Assembly (NCBI GenBank): GCA_964609495.1
Contig: CAZSTA010000201.1
Location: 1-6,476 of the forward strand
Source: CAZSTA01 sp964609495 [NCBI: uncultured bacterium]
Lineage (GTDB): Bacteria; CAZSTA01
Direction: 5' to 3'
Length of the DNA: 6,476 nt
Positions within the stretch are counted from its first letter, which is position 1. The number at the start of each line of letters is the position of its first letter. The position numbers were made by a program, and so were the translations under genes. The notes beneath the pieces were generated by a model, which had not been told where the DNA came from, did not search any database, and saw nothing but the letters and a program-made list of their open reading frames with translations. This document shows positions 1 through 5,444 of the stretch, piece after piece.

Positions 1-82
1 AAAGAAAATACCACCACATACAAAAAAAATCAATAAAAAACACTATCCATACTATAAACAAAACCAAAAAATATAAAATAAC
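1..82. other. G-depleted, A-rich edge segment
   Basis: Only one G (position 4) occurs in the first 82 bases; the rest is A-runs with C and T. At position 83 the composition switches abruptly to the purine-rich coding sequence typical of the window. No credible gene or RNA is visible here. In the frame of the downstream TPR gene this segment is open until a TAA at 74-76. Because the downstream frame is already mid-domain at its first codons, the segment probably stands where the missing N-terminal part of that gene should be. A contig-end sequence artefact or a chimeric junction is the simplest reading; genuine decayed DNA is the alternative. Confidence 0.6.
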
Positions 83-103
83 GAGGAGTATAAAATATTA
101 TCC

Positions 104-1117
104 TTGACAAATGGCGCTCGAGATGTAAAAGAGATAATTAGAATCAGCAATCTAGGAGAGTTTGCTACCTGCAAGCTCTTATACGGATTACTATCCTCGG
201 GACTGATTCGCCGGGTGGGAGAGAGTAGCTCGAGCGCCCTTGATAAAGAGGAAAAAACGATAATGCAACATAGAGATCTGGGAGAAGCTTTCTTCAAGAT
301 AGGGATGTTCGAGGAGGCCTTGCGAGAATATAAAGAGATAACGAGGAAAGATGAGGAATCTCTCGATGCTTATCTCTACCTGGGGCTTATTTCTTATCTC
401 CAGAAGAGATATGATGAGGCTATCAGATACTATGAGAAAGCGATCGAACTCGATCCTCAAAATGCGAAGTTGCATAATAATCTGGGAGTAGTCCTGGAGA
501 GGCAAAATAAATATGAACAAGCGGCTAAGGAATATCGTTCGGCAACTAAATTAGCTCTCCAAAATGCCAAGGCTCATAATAACCTGGGGAGGATCTATTA
601 TAAATATAACGCCTATCAATTAGCCCTTCGGGAATTCGAGAGTGCTCTCGGGAGCGATCCGAAGTTGGTAGAAGCTTATTTCTATTTGGGTTTGATCTAT
701 ATCAAGGAAAGGGAGTATGACAAAGCTCTTTCTACCTATCGTAAAGCTATTGAGCTCTTTCCTTCGGAGGCTAAGCTTCACAATAATCTGGGCCTCATCT
801 TAGAAAAGATGGGATCCTACGAGGAAGCATTGCGAGGGTATGAAGAGGCGCTCGATTTGGATCCCGATTCAGCCAAGGCCCATTATAATCTAGGATGTTT
901 ATATTATCGAAAGGGATTATATGATCAAGCTGTTCACGAGTTAGAGATGGCGGTAAAATTTGATTCAAATCTTTCCGATGCTCACTTCAAGCTAGGAAAT
1001 ATATATTATAAACAGATGAGAGCAAGTGAGGCCACGGAGGAATGGGAGAAAGCTTTAGAGATAGATCCAGATAACGAAGCTTTGCGCAATAATCTAAGGA
1101 TAGTCCGAGGAGGTTAA
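104..1117 (+). CDS. TPR-repeat protein, N-terminally truncated DUF4388-type paralogue
   Basis: A 337-residue reading from TTG 104. Residues 4-36 are a small helical winged-helix-like segment (GARDVKEII..., GEF, LLSSGLI) that aligns closely with residues 150-182 of the protein at 3526-4983 (GYRDARNII..., SEFEVC, LIE). Eight TPR units follow at about residues 55-325, each with the usual pattern such as AKLHNNLG, YYEKAIELDP and AHYNLGCLYY. The sister protein has an N-terminal DUF4388 domain before this segment; here it is missing. The frame stays open and homologous upstream to position 77 (NNEEYKILSL matches the sister's EEEREVLDL), then hits a TAA at 74-76. TTG 104 is therefore probably not a natural start: GAGGAG at 83-88 reads as Glu-Glu codons, not necessarily a ribosome site. 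If translated as it stands, ATG 263 (residue 54), preceded by AAGAGGAA at 247-254, could give a pure TPR protein. The likely role is a cytoplasmic protein-interaction scaffold for the CheY/CheC pair that follows after 10 bases. No enzymatic motif is seen. Whether the truncation is biological or an edge artefact is undecided. Confidence 0.8.
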   Translation: MTNGARDVKEIIRISNLGEFATCKLLYGLLSSGLIRRVGESSSSALDKEEKTIMQHRDLGEAFFKIGMFEEALREYKEITRKDEESLDAYLYLGLISYLQKRYDEAIRYYEKAIELDPQNAKLHNNLGVVLERQNKYEQAAKEYRSATKLALQNAKAHNNLGRIYYKYNAYQLALREFESALGSDPKLVEAYFYLGLIYIKEREYDKALSTYRKAIELFPSEAKLHNNLGLILEKMGSYEEALRGYEEALDLDPDSAKAHYNLGCLYYRKGLYDQAVHELEMAVKFDSNLSDAHFKLGNIYYKQMRASEATEEWEKALEIDPDNEALRNNLRIVRGG

Positions 1118-1127
1118 AGGAAGACGT

Positions 1128-1499
1128 ATGGGGGCAAAAGTTTTAATAGTTGATGATGCTATCTTTATGAGAAAGATGATCGGGGATATATTGAAGAAAG
1201 ATGGATATGAGATCGTGGGAGAGGCCGGGACAGGGGAGGAGGCTTGTCGCAAGTATAAAGAGTTACAGCCCGATTTAGTGACGATCGATCTTATAATGCC
1301 TGGAATGGGAGGAATTGATACTGTTCGGGCGATTCTCAAGTATGATCCTCATGCTAAAATCTTAATCTGCAGTGCTATGGGACAACAAGCTCTGGTAGTC
1401 GAGGCTATCCAAGCTGGAGCTAGAGATTATGTGGTGAAACCCTTCCAGCCCTCGCGAGTCCTAGAGGCCGCGCAAAGAGTCCTCAACTGGTCAGACTAG
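1128..1499 (+). CDS. CheY-type single-domain response regulator
   Basis: 123 residues, about the size of a lone receiver domain. The acidic pair is D9-D10 (VLIVDDAIFMRKM), the phospho-acceptor is D54 (LVTIDLIMPGMGG), the switch Ser is S82 (ILICSAMGQQ) and the invariant Lys is K104 in VVKPFQPSR. The CSAMGQQ...EAIQAGARDYVVKPFQPSRV stretch is the pattern I know from Thermotoga and Firmicutes CheY, so this is a real CheY and not a generic truncated regulator. There is no output domain, so it should act by phosphorylation-dependent protein binding (flagellar switch, or the TPR proteins beside it). ATG 1128 is preceded by AAGGA at 1117-1121 overlapping the stop of the upstream gene, with a stronger GAGGAGG further up at 1107-1113. 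It sits 10 bases after the TPR gene and 38 before cheC, which fits one transcript. The true partner is an inference. Confidence 0.93.
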   Translation: MGAKVLIVDDAIFMRKMIGDILKKDGYEIVGEAGTGEEACRKYKELQPDLVTIDLIMPGMGGIDTVRAILKYDPHAKILICSAMGQQALVVEAIQAGARDYVVKPFQPSRVLEAAQRVLNWSD

Positions 1500-1522
1500 A
1501 TTTCGTGAGGCTAAAAAGGAAA

Positions 1523-1529
1523 GAGGAGG
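1523..1529 (+). promoter_or_regulatory. Ribosome binding site deciding the cheC start
   Basis: GAGGAGG lies 8 bases before GTG 1538. The longer reading from GTG 1505 would turn this Shine-Dalgarno sequence into codons and add 11 basic residues that the CheC family lacks. GTG 1538 puts the conserved first helix at the usual distance from the N terminus. Confidence 0.75.
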
Positions 1530-1537
1530 TTATTTTC

Positions 1538-2161
1538 GTGCGTGATGTTAGAGATTTAAATACTCTTCAGCTTGATGCCTTAAAAGAGGTGGCCAATATA
1601 GGGGGTGGGCATGCGGCTACGGCCTTAGCCCAGTTGATAAGTCGCAAAACTATGGTCAGCGTTCCTCAAGTTAGAGTCACCTTGCTCGATGATGTCTCAT
1701 CCACCATTGGTTCGCCGGAGACTATAGTAGCTGGCATATTATTCCACGTCTTAGGGGATGTTACTGGGCATATACTCATCCTATTTCCTCGCGATTCCGC
1801 TATGACTTTGGCGGACATCCTTCTCCACCGAAAATCGGGAGAGACCAGAGTCTTCTCAGAGATAGAACAATCCTCTCTCAAGGAAGCGGGAAACATTCTA
1901 ACAGGATCCTATTTAAGCGTTCTAAGCGATTTTCTAGGGATCTTACTACTCCCCTCCATTCCCAGTATGGTAGTAGATATGGTGGGGGCTATCTTGACCT
2001 CGGTATCCATAGCTTCCAGTCCAGATGAGGAATATGTTTTCTGTATCGAAACGGAGTTTAGATTCCTCGATGAAAAGAAATTAATTCGAGGGCTCTTCCT
2101 GCTTCTGCCAGATATCGAATCCTTATCGATCATCCTCAGAGCCCTCCGAGTTGACACTTAA
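1538..2161 (+). CDS. cheC: CheC-family CheY-P phosphatase
   Basis: 207 residues from GTG 1538, matching the roughly 205-210 of known CheC proteins. The family signature D/S-x3-E-x2-N-x22-P occurs twice. The first copy is D13, E17, N20, P43 (QLDALKEVANIGGGHAATAL... VSVP); the second is S112, E116, N119, P142 (SSLKEAGNI... PSIP). Both phosphatase centres therefore look complete, as in Thermotoga CheC and unlike proteins with a single site. The family is cytoplasmic and hydrolyses the aspartyl phosphate of CheY; in several bacteria CheD stimulates it. No CheD is present here. It follows cheY by 38 bases, so kinase-independent signal termination on that CheY is the obvious job. FliY-like and CheX-like alternatives are less likely: there is no FliN domain, and the two-site arrangement argues against CheX. 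Confidence 0.9.
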   Translation: MRDVRDLNTLQLDALKEVANIGGGHAATALAQLISRKTMVSVPQVRVTLLDDVSSTIGSPETIVAGILFHVLGDVTGHILILFPRDSAMTLADILLHRKSGETRVFSEIEQSSLKEAGNILTGSYLSVLSDFLGILLLPSIPSMVVDMVGAILTSVSIASSPDEEYVFCIETEFRFLDEKKLIRGLFLLLPDIESLSIILRALRVDT

Positions 2162-2164
2162 ACG

Positions 2165-2343
2165 ATGAGAGGAGAAGCTCTCTAGGTCAACGACCCCACC
2201 CATAAAGGGCGAGGCTTGAAGGACAAGCCTACGTTGACTAGGGGACTAACACAGATTAGTAGCAGTTAAGGAGGAGAGATACATATACCACAAGGGTAGG
2301 GGTTTTCACGCTGGTTTTTTATAAAGACGAGGTTTTATGAGAG
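2165..2343. repeat. ATGAGAG direct repeats flanking the cheC/ATPase intergenic insert
   Basis: ATGAGAG occurs at 2165-2171 and again at 2337-2343, one on each side of the structured non-coding stretch. The second copy ends two bases before the ATPase start codon. The pair could be a target duplication, or a target tetramer (ATGA) recreated at the far end of an inserted element. Seven bases could also match by chance in this purine-rich DNA. Confidence 0.4.
2186..2340 (+). ncRNA. Candidate ORF-less HEARO/omega-RNA-like structured element
   Basis: About 155 bases of non-coding, strongly structured sequence. An outer stem GTCAACG (2186-2192) with CGTTGAC (2232-2238) encloses two hairpins. One is imperfect: CCCCACCC (2194-2201), loop ATAAA, GGGCGAGG (2207-2214). 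The other is perfect: AGGCTTG (2212-2218), loop AAGGA, CAAGCCT (2224-2230). Together they form a three-way junction (the two hairpins share a few bases). After it come ACTAA/TTAGT (2245-2249/2256-2260), an AGCAGTTAAGGAGG stretch, and GGGTAGGGG (2294-2302), which can pair with CCCCACCC at 2194-2201 (one bulge) as a pseudoknot. The 3' part ends in CACGCTGG, a T6 run and ATGA. Size, shape, GTCAAC-type ends and the ATGA junction resemble HEARO RNAs, the omega-RNAs of IscB/IsrB elements, as I remember them. The same hairpin style also occurs at IS200/IS605 TnpB ends. No nuclease or transposase ORF is present, so it would be a solo element. The family assignment is from memory; the folds are read directly. 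Confidence 0.5.
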
Positions 2344-2344
2344 A

Positions 2345-3508
2345 ATGTCCTCAGAATTAGAGAAGATAGCAGAATCCAAGGAAAGGAGAAGACATCTTAA
2401 GGAGAGGATAGACGCTTGGCGAGCTTTAGGATACAATGTCTCTGGAATCGAGAACTCCTTAGATGCTTCTCTCAAGGAGGCAGAGGTTAATATCTCGCTC
2501 TTTGCCAATAAGATCGAGCGGTTATGGTCGATCTGGGAGAATTTACGAGATATGAATACTACGGGCTTCGAGATCGAAGCTGAAGCGATAGTGTCCGAAT
2601 TACTCGACCCAGATAAGCTCTCCGAGGTTGAAAGAAGATTCTCCAAGCTGAAAGAGAGGATAGAACGAAGAAGAAGGGAGCTGGATCTACCCTTAGAGGG
2701 GTTCGAGTTCGATAATTTCGTCTTGGGGCAGAGCAACTTCGTGGCTGGTTCGATATGTCAGGAGATCGCGGAATTCCCTTCTCAGAGATATAACCCTCTC
2801 TTTCTCCATGGTAGCCGAGGATTGGGGAAGACTCATCTTTTAAATGCGATAGGAAATTTTATCCTCAAGCGCAAGGCAGACCTCAAGGTGCTTTATATAG
2901 ATGCCTCCGAGCTAAATAATAATTTAAGACCCCACCTTGAAAGTCGATATTCCTTAGTTGATGTGCTTCTACTCGACGATCTTCAGAAGTTAGAGGCGAG
3001 GAAAAATATCCAAGATTCACTACTAAGGATATTGGAGATCCTGCTTCGCAGTCATCATCAGATAGTTGTCTCCGCGGATAGTAGCCCTTGGGAGCTTGAA
3101 AATTGCCGAACGAAGCTCAAGGAGTTATTAGCGAGTGATATGGTTGTTAATCTTCAGCCCCCAGAACTGGAGACAAGAATGATGATACTAAGGAATATAG
3201 CTGAGAAAAAGAGGATCGAGGTCTCCGAAAATCAGTTGTTGAGTATAGCTGAGAGGTTCAGCACTAACATCGCTTCTCTTAAAGAAGCTCTATTAAAAGG
3301 TCCACATATCACTTCCTCAGTCAGTATAGATAAGGGAGGGATAATCTCCTCCTCGCCCCCCTCTATATCGAATAGTGATGACCATCAAGATGATATTGAA
3401 ATAGTGAGTATTATCGAACAGATACTGGAGAAGGAAAGTGTTGAGAGAAGGGAGAGATTAGTAGAGGAGTGGAGACTAGAGGAGGAAAGATTGGAGATGA
3501 ATTGGTAG
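2345..3508 (+). CDS. DnaA/Hda-like AAA+ ATPase, degenerate and without domain IV
   Basis: 387 residues. Residues 1-117 are charged helices, probably coiled coil (KLKERIERRRREL). Residues about 118-320 match DnaA domain III: FEFDNFVLGQSN (entry motif, 120-131), Walker A GSRGLGKT at 156-163, Walker B VLLLDD at 207-212, sensor I region VVSAD at 241-245, and the DnaA-typical QPPELETR at 271-278. Two regulatory residues appear lost. The arginine-finger position just before VVNLQPP reads KELLASDM with no Arg, and the sensor II motif reads TNIASLKEAL where DnaA has N-x-RELEGAL. There is no helix-turn-helix domain IV; instead there is a Ser/Asp-rich linker (336-350) and a charged C-terminal helix (351-387). 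It is thus not the replication initiator; ATP binding is likely, DnaA-style filament formation unlikely. ATG 2345 is chosen because no ATG, GTG or TTG lies upstream before the in-frame TAG at 2297; the ribosome site is weak (GACGAGG at 2326-2332). The next gene starts 17 bases after its stop. The role in this signalling cluster is unknown. Confidence 0.8.
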   Translation: MSSELEKIAESKERRRHLKERIDAWRALGYNVSGIENSLDASLKEAEVNISLFANKIERLWSIWENLRDMNTTGFEIEAEAIVSELLDPDKLSEVERRFSKLKERIERRRRELDLPLEGFEFDNFVLGQSNFVAGSICQEIAEFPSQRYNPLFLHGSRGLGKTHLLNAIGNFILKRKADLKVLYIDASELNNNLRPHLESRYSLVDVLLLDDLQKLEARKNIQDSLLRILEILLRSHHQIVVSADSSPWELENCRTKLKELLASDMVVNLQPPELETRMMILRNIAEKKRIEVSENQLLSIAERFSTNIASLKEALLKGPHITSSVSIDKGGIISSSPPSISNSDDHQDDIEIVSIIEQILEKESVERRERLVEEWRLEEERLEMNW

Positions 3509-3511
3509 GCT

Positions 3512-3518
3512 GGGGTGA
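3512..3518 (+). promoter_or_regulatory. Ribosome binding site deciding the DUF4388-TPR start
   Basis: GGGGTGA lies 7 bases before ATG 3526. A longer frame exists from GTG 3469, inside the ATPase gene, but it would add 19 residues (METRGGKIGDELV...) that are just the overlapping reading of the ATPase C terminus. MAIKGYLREANLFDVLQ is the usual first strand and helix of DUF4388. Confidence 0.75.
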
Positions 3519-3525
3519 TGAAGTT

Positions 3526-4983
3526 ATGGCGATCAAAGGATATTTGAGGGAAGCCAATCTATTCGATGTTCTTCAGATGCTCTCTTTGGGACAAAAGACG
3601 GGGAAATTAAGCTTAGTTGAAGGCAAGAATTTAGGGGACGTCTACTTTAAAGATGGCAAGATAATATACGCCCTTCTTAATAACCAAGAACCCACCACCC
3701 CCCAGGATATCGAAGAGATAATATATACCCTAATGGATTGGAAGGATGGTTCCTTCAATTTTGAGCCAGATCATATGCCTCCCGAGATTAACTTTTCCCC
3801 CCTCGATCTTGGATTTATTATATTAGAGGGAGCTAAAAGGATAGATGAATGGGAGATTATAAGGGAGAGCCTCCCCTCATTAGATATAGTATTTGATCGG
3901 GTAGAGGAGGAGAGTGAAAAGGAGGAGGTTATTCTCTCGGAGGAAGAAAGGGAGGTGTTAGATCTTGTAGATGGATATAGGGATGCAAGGAATATAATTG
4001 AGGTAAGTGGGTATAGTGAGTTCGAGGTATGTCGAGCGCTATCAAAGATGCTAAAGTATAACTTGATCGAAAACGTGAGAATAAGGAAGGAGAGAATATT
4101 CAGCAATATCAGGGAATTAGAGGAACATAAGAACCTGGGTATCGCTTTCCTCCTGGCAGAGAGATATAATGATGCTCTTGAAGAGTATGAGAGAATCCTC
4201 AAAATTGATCCCAATAATTCCGAGGCGAGATTCTATCTAGCTTTAACCTTCTATAAGCAGGGCGATTATGAGAGAGCCATTAAGGAATATGAAAGAGCCC
4301 TCAAATTCAGCGTTAAGAAGGATAAAATATATAATAATCTAGGGCTAGCTTGGGAGAAAAAGGGCCACCTTGATAAGGCGTCCAACAACTATAGAAAGGC
4401 GGTAGAACTCGATTCGGAGTGTTATAAGGGATATAACAACCTCGGTCGGATAGATTATCTTAGAGGTGATTACGAAGAGGCTATAGAAAACTATAGAAAA
4501 GCGCTTGCTCTTAAACCCGATCTCAGCGAGTCCTACTTCTACTTAGGGCTGATATGCTACAAAAAGGGACTCAATAGCGAAGCTATAAAGATGTATCAAA
4601 AAGCTAGAGAGATAAGTGATGAGATAGCTGAGTTACACAGTAACTTAGGATATGCTTTAGAGAGAGAGGGGCGTTTAGATGAAGCTAGGCGAGAGTACGA
4701 AAGCGCTTGTTCGCTCGATCCAGATTTAATCCAAGCTCATAATAATCTGGGGAATATCTACTATCGCAATGGAGCTTATGATAAAGCGGTAGCCAAGTTT
4801 ATAAAGGGGATCGAATTGGCAGGTTCGCAGACCATAGAGGCTCACTATAAACTAGGAAACATATACTACAAACGAGGGATGAAGGAAGAGGCTATAACCG
4901 AGTGGGAGAAAGCCTTGAAGATAGACTTAGCCCATGGCGAATCTCAAGAGAAGTTGAAAAGGGCTATTGAGAGAATTAAATGA
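3526..4983 (+). CDS. DUF4388 (PatA-type) protein with winged-helix-like linker and eight TPRs
   Basis: 485 residues from ATG 3526. Residues 1 to about 120 are a DUF4388 domain of the PatA N-terminal type: MAIKGYLREANLFDVLQ, LSLGQKTGKLSL, VYFKDGKIIYAL and WKDGSFNFEP are its hallmarks. Residues about 137-185 (LSEEEREVLDLVDGYRDARNIIEVSGYSEFEV...) form the winged-helix-like segment that commonly follows it. Residues about 200-470 are eight TPR units (for example AIKEYERALKF, NNLGRIDYLRGDYEEAI, AHNNLGNIYYRNGAYDKA). There is no signal peptide or membrane segment, so it is cytoplasmic. DUF4388 and TPR are both interaction modules; in gliding and chemotaxis-like systems such proteins connect regulators to machinery, and that role is inferred here. 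It has the same order of segments and the same TPR number as the truncated protein at 104-1117, so the two are paralogues on either side of cheY, cheC and the ATPase gene. It is the last gene of the cluster before a ~470-base gap. Confidence 0.88.
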   Translation: MAIKGYLREANLFDVLQMLSLGQKTGKLSLVEGKNLGDVYFKDGKIIYALLNNQEPTTPQDIEEIIYTLMDWKDGSFNFEPDHMPPEINFSPLDLGFIILEGAKRIDEWEIIRESLPSLDIVFDRVEEESEKEEVILSEEEREVLDLVDGYRDARNIIEVSGYSEFEVCRALSKMLKYNLIENVRIRKERIFSNIRELEEHKNLGIAFLLAERYNDALEEYERILKIDPNNSEARFYLALTFYKQGDYERAIKEYERALKFSVKKDKIYNNLGLAWEKKGHLDKASNNYRKAVELDSECYKGYNNLGRIDYLRGDYEEAIENYRKALALKPDLSESYFYLGLICYKKGLNSEAIKMYQKAREISDEIAELHSNLGYALEREGRLDEARREYESACSLDPDLIQAHNNLGNIYYRNGAYDKAVAKFIKGIELAGSQTIEAHYKLGNIYYKRGMKEEAITEWEKALKIDLAHGESQEKLKRAIERIK

Positions 4984-5002
4984 TGATCCGAGATAAAATT
5001 TT

Positions 5003-5020
5003 ATAGTATTTGACAAATTA
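5003..5020 (+). repeat. 18-base direct repeat, copy 1
   Basis: ATAGTATTTGACAAATTA here is identical to 5327-5344. Its core ATTTGACAAAT is an odd-centred palindrome (ATTTG-A-CAAAT), so it could be a regulator's operator. It also contains TTGACA (5010-5015), but no matching -10 hexamer sits 16-18 bases downstream of this copy. Confidence 0.65.
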
Positions 5021-5048
5021 AGTAGTTTCAAAATTTCCTATCGGAGAT

Positions 5049-5074
5049 GTTCGAGATCGGATTAGATCTTGAAC
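5049..5074. repeat. 10-bp stem-loop after the DUF4388-TPR gene
   Basis: GTTCGAGATC (5049-5058) pairs with GATCTTGAAC (5065-5074) across a 6-base loop, with one G-U wobble. It lies 66 bases after the stop codon at 4983. No T-run follows, so it is not a standard intrinsic terminator; it may protect the mRNA 3' end. TTCGAGATC recurs at 5254-5262. Confidence 0.55.
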
Positions 5075-5080
5075 TCTCAC

Positions 5081-5314
5081 TAAATCACCCCCCTCTTGGT
5101 CTTTGAGCAGATAATCGGAGTATCATATTCTTAGTTTTTTACTAATGGGTTTAAGATATAATTTCCCCTCTCCCTTCGCGGGAGAGGGAACATCGAGATA
5201 AGCTCGATCTATTTAGTTCCCCCTCCCTTGACGGGAGGGTGATTTAAGGTGGATTCGAGATCTAACAGGAGAAAAACCCTCAATAGTCCTATTAATTCGG
5301 CAAAGACCAAGAGG
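5081..5314. repeat. MITE- or REP-like unit with nested inverted repeats
   Basis: CCTCTTGGTCTTTG (5092-5105) is the exact inverse of CAAAGACCAAGAGG (5301-5314), 14 bp with 195 bases between. TAAATCACCC (5081-5090) is the exact inverse of GGGTGATTTA (5237-5246), 10 bp. The two pairs interleave: each arm of the second lies to the left of the matching arm of the first, so they cannot all form one simple foldback. Inside lie three tandem hairpins. Such short non-coding units with inverted ends are typical of non-autonomous transposable or palindromic interspersed repeats; copies elsewhere in the genome would be needed to prove it. Confidence 0.5.
5166..5239. repeat. Three tandem hairpins with 5-base loops
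   Basis: CCCTCTCCC/GGGAGAGGG (5166-5174/5180-5188, loop TTCGC), ATCGAG/CTCGAT (5192-5197/5203-5208, loop ATAAG) and CCCTCCC/GGGAGGG (5221-5227/5233-5239, loop TTGAC) are all perfect. The first and third are clearly related in sequence, like a doublet of the CCCTCCC-type palindromic repeats dispersed in many genomes. No T-run follows any of them, so terminator function on the + strand is not supported. Confidence 0.65.
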
Positions 5315-5326
5315 CAAAGGTAGTTC

Positions 5327-5344
5327 ATAGTATTTGACAAATTA
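5327..5344 (+). repeat. 18-base direct repeat, copy 2, upstream of the membrane-sensor gene
   Basis: Identical to 5003-5020, 324 bases away. This copy lies 109 bases before the ATG at 5454. TTGACA (5334-5339) could be a -35 element with TAGAAT (5354-5359) as -10, but the 14-base spacing is short, so an active promoter is only a weak suggestion. The palindromic core ATTTGACAAAT over the putative -35 would suit a repressor site. Confidence 0.55.
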
Positions 5345-5365
5345 GTCGGATTATAGAATCGTGCC

Positions 5366-5389
5366 AAAAAACCCGAGGCTTGCCTCGGG
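5366..5389 (-). terminator. Intrinsic terminator on the minus strand, within a larger stem
   Basis: Read on the minus strand, CCCGAGG-CAAG-CCTCGGG (5372-5389) is a perfect GC-rich hairpin followed directly by six T (A-run at 5366-5371). That is a textbook Rho-independent terminator for leftward transcription, yet no leftward gene is visible in the window. An outer stem CGTGCC (5360-5365) with GGCACG (5394-5399) encloses it, so on the + strand it is a 40-base nested structure at the expected start of the leader of the next gene. Confidence 0.65.
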
Positions 5390-5421
5390 GAGCGGCACGC
5401 TTATCTATGATATTAATAAAT

Positions 5422-5444
5422 CGAAGGGAGGATGCTTCCCCTCG
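5422..5444 (+). promoter_or_regulatory. Hairpin just upstream of the membrane-sensor start
   Basis: CGAAGGGAGG (5422-5431) can pair with CTTCCCCTCG (5435-5444), with one mismatch and one wobble, across a 3-base ATG loop. It ends 9 bases before the start codon and buries the only GGGAGG ribosome-site-like sequence. The ATG in the loop is followed by no useful frame. A role in translation control is possible but unproven. Confidence 0.4.

Noticed and set aside
104-109. TTGACA at 104 as a -35 promoter box
   Set aside because: The frame through it encodes a conserved segment shared with the paralogue, and no -10 box follows at proper spacing.
191-520. Minus-strand frames opposite the TPR, CheY, CheC, ATPase and sensor genes
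   Set aside because: They lie inside well-supported + strand genes, have no recognisable domains and low-complexity Ser/Ile/Leu composition typical of antisense shadows.
1505-1537. GTG 1505 as the start of cheC
   Set aside because: It would translate the GAGGAGG ribosome site and add basic residues absent from CheC; GTG 1538 has ideal spacing.
2186-2238. tRNA or c-di-GMP riboswitch
   Set aside because: Stem lengths, absence of an acceptor CCA end and of an anticodon arm exclude tRNA; I see none of the conserved c-di-GMP aptamer core.
2345-3508. Replication initiator dnaA
   Set aside because: No domain IV helix-turn-helix, arginine finger or sensor II Arg; no DnaA boxes or dnaN nearby.
3469-3525. 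GTG 3469 as the start of the DUF4388-TPR gene
   Set aside because: It overlaps the ATPase gene by 40 bases, and DUF4388 starts naturally at ATG 3526 with GGGGTGA 7 bases upstream.
5166-5239. CRISPR array or + strand terminator
   Set aside because: The hairpins are not equal-length repeats with unique spacers, and no T-run follows any of them.
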